Assembly (NCBI GenBank): GCA_030540655.1
Contig: JAUNVT010000002.1
Coordinates: 1 to 56,536, forward strand
Length of the DNA stretch: 56,536 nucleotides
Origin: Rhodobacterales bacterium
Lineage (GTDB): Bacteria > Pseudomonadota > Alphaproteobacteria > Rhodobacterales > Rhodobacteraceae
Direction of reading: 5' to 3'
Below are positions 53,514-56,536 of this stretch, piece by piece. Both the position numbers and the translations under genes were made by a program. The notes beneath the pieces were generated by a model. The model ran no database searches, was not told where the DNA came from, and saw nothing but the letters and a program-made list of their open reading frames with translations. The number at the start of each line of letters is the position of its first letter. Position 1 is the first letter of the stretch.

Positions 53514-54532
53514 CAATGCACCCCCACCAGAATATCCAGCGCATCCGTTCTGCGGAAGGCGCCGATGATCTCCCCCTCGCGCGCGACCGGAATCGCATCG
53601 CGCTTGTCCTGCACCAGCAGTTTTGCCAGTTCGTGGACTGTTGCGCTGCAATCGACCGGATCGCCGCTGCCGACCATGTCCGGCTTGGCCAGGACGCGGG
53701 CATGCACCACCCGGGCCTTGTCAATATCCTCGGTAAATTTGCGCACGTATTCCGTGGCCGGGTTCAGCACGATCTGATCAGGCGTGGCACATTGTTCGAC
53801 CGCGCCGTTTTTCATGATGGCGATCCGGTCAGCAAGGCGCAGTGCCTCGTCGAAGTCATGGGTAATGAAAACGATGGTCTTCTCCAGAAGCGATTGGAGC
53901 CGCAGGAATTCATCCTGCATCTCGCGCCGGATCAGCGGATCGAGCGCGCTGAACGGCTCGTCGAGAAACCAGATATCCGGCTCGATCGCCAGAGACCGGG
54001 CGATACCGACGCGCTGCTGCTGGCCCCCGGATAATTCGCGCGGAAAATAATCCTCGCGGCCCTCAAGCCCGACCAGCTTGATCACTTCCATCGCGCGCTC
54101 GCGGCGCTTGTGGCGATCCTGCCCGCGCATTTCCAGCGGGAAGGCAACGTTGTCCAGCACCGTCCGGTGTGGAAGCAAACCAAAGGACTGGAAGACCATG
54201 CCCATTTTCGAGCGGCGCAGATTGATCAGCTCGCGCTCGGACATCTTCATCACGTCCTCGCCCTCCACCGTGATGGTGCCGCCGGTGATGTCATGCAGGC
54301 GGTTGAAACAGCGCACCAAGGTCGATTTTCCAGAGCCGGACAGGCCCATGATCACCAGCATTTCGCCGCGATGCACGTCGATGGTGACATCCTTGACGCC
54401 GGCGATATAACCATCCGCGCGAATTTCCTCATATCCACGGCCGGCCGGTAACGTTGAGAGATAGGTCTTGGGATCGCTGCCGAATAGCTTCCATACATTC
54501 CGGCACGAGATGACGGGCTGATTTTGAGTCAT
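53513..54532 (-). CDS. Glycine betaine/proline-type ABC transporter ATP-binding protein (ProV/OpuAA type)
   Basis: A 339-residue ATPase. Walker A GLSGSGKST (63-71), signature LSGGQQQRVGIAR (167-179), Walker B IWFLDEPFSALD (187-198) and the T-H-D switch. The N-terminal extra 40 residues (W-K-L-F-G...T-L-P-A-G) are typical of ProV/OpuAA quaternary-amine ATPases. The C terminus has a degenerate CBS-like region (V-H-E-L-A-K-L-L-V and D-A-I-P-V-A-R-E-G-E-I-I-G), shorter than the two CBS domains of OpuAA that sense ionic strength. Confidence 0.92.
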   Translation of the reverse strand: MTQNQPVISCRNVWKLFGSDPKTYLSTLPAGRGYEEIRADGYIAGVKDVTIDVHRGEMLVIMGLSGSGKSTLVRCFNRLHDITGGTITVEGEDVMKMSERELINLRRSKMGMVFQSFGLLPHRTVLDNVAFPLEMRGQDRHKRRERAMEVIKLVGLEGREDYFPRELSGGQQQRVGIARSLAIEPDIWFLDEPFSALDPLIRREMQDEFLRLQSLLEKTIVFITHDFDEALRLADRIAIMKNGAVEQCATPDQIVLNPATEYVRKFTEDIDKARVVHARVLAKPDMVGSGDPVDCSATVHELAKLLVQDKRDAIPVAREGEIIGAFRRTDALDILVGVH

Positions 54533-54551
54533 TGTCTACCTTTGGCAAAAC

Positions 54552-54580
54552 GGCCCCGCCCGAACAGATCAAGCGGGGCC
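54552..54580 (-). terminator. Strong GC hairpin between the binding-protein and ATPase genes
   Basis: GGCCCCGC (54552-54559) pairs perfectly with GCGGGGCC (54573-54580), a 13-base loop between; on the minus strand the stem is followed by GTTTTG. Position just after the binding-protein stop and before the ATPase gene fits an attenuator or partial terminator that lets the binding protein be made in excess. Confidence 0.65.
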
Positions 54581-54609
54581 AGGGGTATGTCAGATGAGAG
54601 GGTCAGGGA

Positions 54610-55931
<1,322 letters not shown>

Positions 55932-56536
55932 ATGAATGTTGAAAAGATATCAGCGGCGCGCGCCGCAAAGCTGACCCAGGATCCGCACCGCGCTCCAAGA
56001 GAGGAGCGCGAAAACGTGCTGGAAGTGGCTATAGGACGAGAACTGCGCGCACATCGGCGCAAGCAGGAGATTACCGTTGCCGAACTTTCCAACCGCACCG
56101 GGCTCAGCATTGGCATGTTGTCGAAGATCGAGAATGGCAACACATCGCCTTCGCTGACCACCCTCCAGACATTGGCAAACGCCCTGCGCGTGCCCATCAC
56201 CGCGTTCTTCCGTCACTTCGAGGAATCGCGTGAACATATGCATACGAAGTCCGGCGAAGGGGTCGAGATCGAACGGGCCGGCACCCGCGCGGGGCATCAA
56301 TACAACCTTTTGGGGCATATCGGATCGAACGGATCGGGCGTTATTGTAGAGCCTTATCTGATTACCCTCACCAAAACATCCGATATGTTCCCCACGTTCC
56401 AGCATGGCGGGATCGAAACGATCTACATGCTGGAGGGGGCGGTCGATTACCGGCATGGCGATTCGGTTATCCAGCTGTTGCCCGGCGATACTCTCTTCTT
56501 TGATGCGGACGCGCCTCACGGACCCGAACGCCTGGT
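55932..56536 (+). CDS. XRE-family regulator with C-terminal cupin domain (truncated by the window end)
   Basis: Begins at the ATG at 55932 and stays open to the last base, so at least 201 residues are encoded and the 3' end is outside the window. A 32-residue charged N-terminal arm precedes the helix-turn-helix (about 33-90; V-A-E-L-S-N-R-T-G-L-S, then L-S-K-I-E-N-G-N-T-S-P-S-L). A cupin domain follows (about 140 onward; T-I-Y-M-L-E-G-A-V-D-Y-R-H-G and L-P-G-D-T-L-F-F-D-A-D-A-P-H). It is divergent from the betaine-type transporter and probably controls it in response to its ligand. Confidence 0.88.
   Translation, partial: MNVEKISAARAAKLTQDPHRAPREERENVLEVAIGRELRAHRRKQEITVAELSNRTGLSIGMLSKIENGNTSPSLTTLQTLANALRVPITAFFRHFEESREHMHTKSGEGVEIERAGTRAGHQYNLLGHIGSNGSGVIVEPYLITLTKTSDMFPTFQHGGIETIYMLEGAVDYRHGDSVIQLLPGDTLFFDADAPHGPERL

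Overview
The window looks like a chromosomal segment of a high-GC alphaproteobacterium of the Rhodobacteraceae (Roseobacter-type). The reasons are protein-level resemblance of FtsK, UvrC, TamA/TamB, SucB and the imelysin cluster to that family, repeated GTTAAC half-sites of the CtrA type, dense ATGA/GTGA gene overlaps, and cupin-type XRE regulators beside binding-protein ABC transporters. This assignment is inference from remembered families, not from a search. I see no rRNA, tRNA, CRISPR array or intact mobile element.

Layout. 1-1.1 kb: two decayed transposase remnants (IS1182-like and IS481-like). 1.2-12 kb: housekeeping genes, namely a lytic-transglycosylase-like lipoprotein, lolA, ftsK (a triple CtrA-like box lies about 340 bases upstream), an amidase, a UbiH-type hydroxylase, moaE-moaD-pgsA and uvrC. 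12-17.4 kb: a pteridine-reductase-like SDR, a Na/Ca exchanger, a 56-residue membrane zinc-ribbon protein, sppA, an ABC-2 exporter pair and a CoxG-like protein. 17.5-25.9 kb: tamB-tamA, a Trm112-like protein with a LON-domain protein, a thioredoxin-TPR protein and a nucleoside deaminase.

25.9-33.4 kb: the most distinctive part, a ten-gene minus-strand operon with almost no gaps. In transcription order it encodes a 57-residue protein, HemP, a Cys-rich unknown, imelysin 1, an outer-membrane barrel, Bfd, bacterioferritin, a di-heme oxidoreductase, imelysin 2 (lacking the motif histidine) and a Tat-exported DUF1513 protein. It reads as an integrated iron or heme acquisition and storage system. It is preceded by a promoter whose TTGACA box lies between two 12-base direct repeats. 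33.6-36.5 kb: an FAD oxidoreductase and a Na/phosphate cotransporter.

36.7-43.6 kb: sucC-sucD-sucA-sucB, the 2-oxoglutarate to succinate limb of the TCA cycle, behind two identical 10-base palindromes spaced 21 bases apart. SucB has two nearly identical lipoyl domains, and lpd does not follow. 43.9-56.5 kb: two modules of the same design, each a binding-protein-first ABC operon diverging from an XRE-cupin regulator and carrying a GC hairpin after the binding-protein gene. One is a peptide importer with an ArgE/DapE-type hydrolase and a second tiny zinc-ribbon membrane protein. The other is a betaine/quaternary-amine importer with a fused double permease. The last regulator runs off the window.
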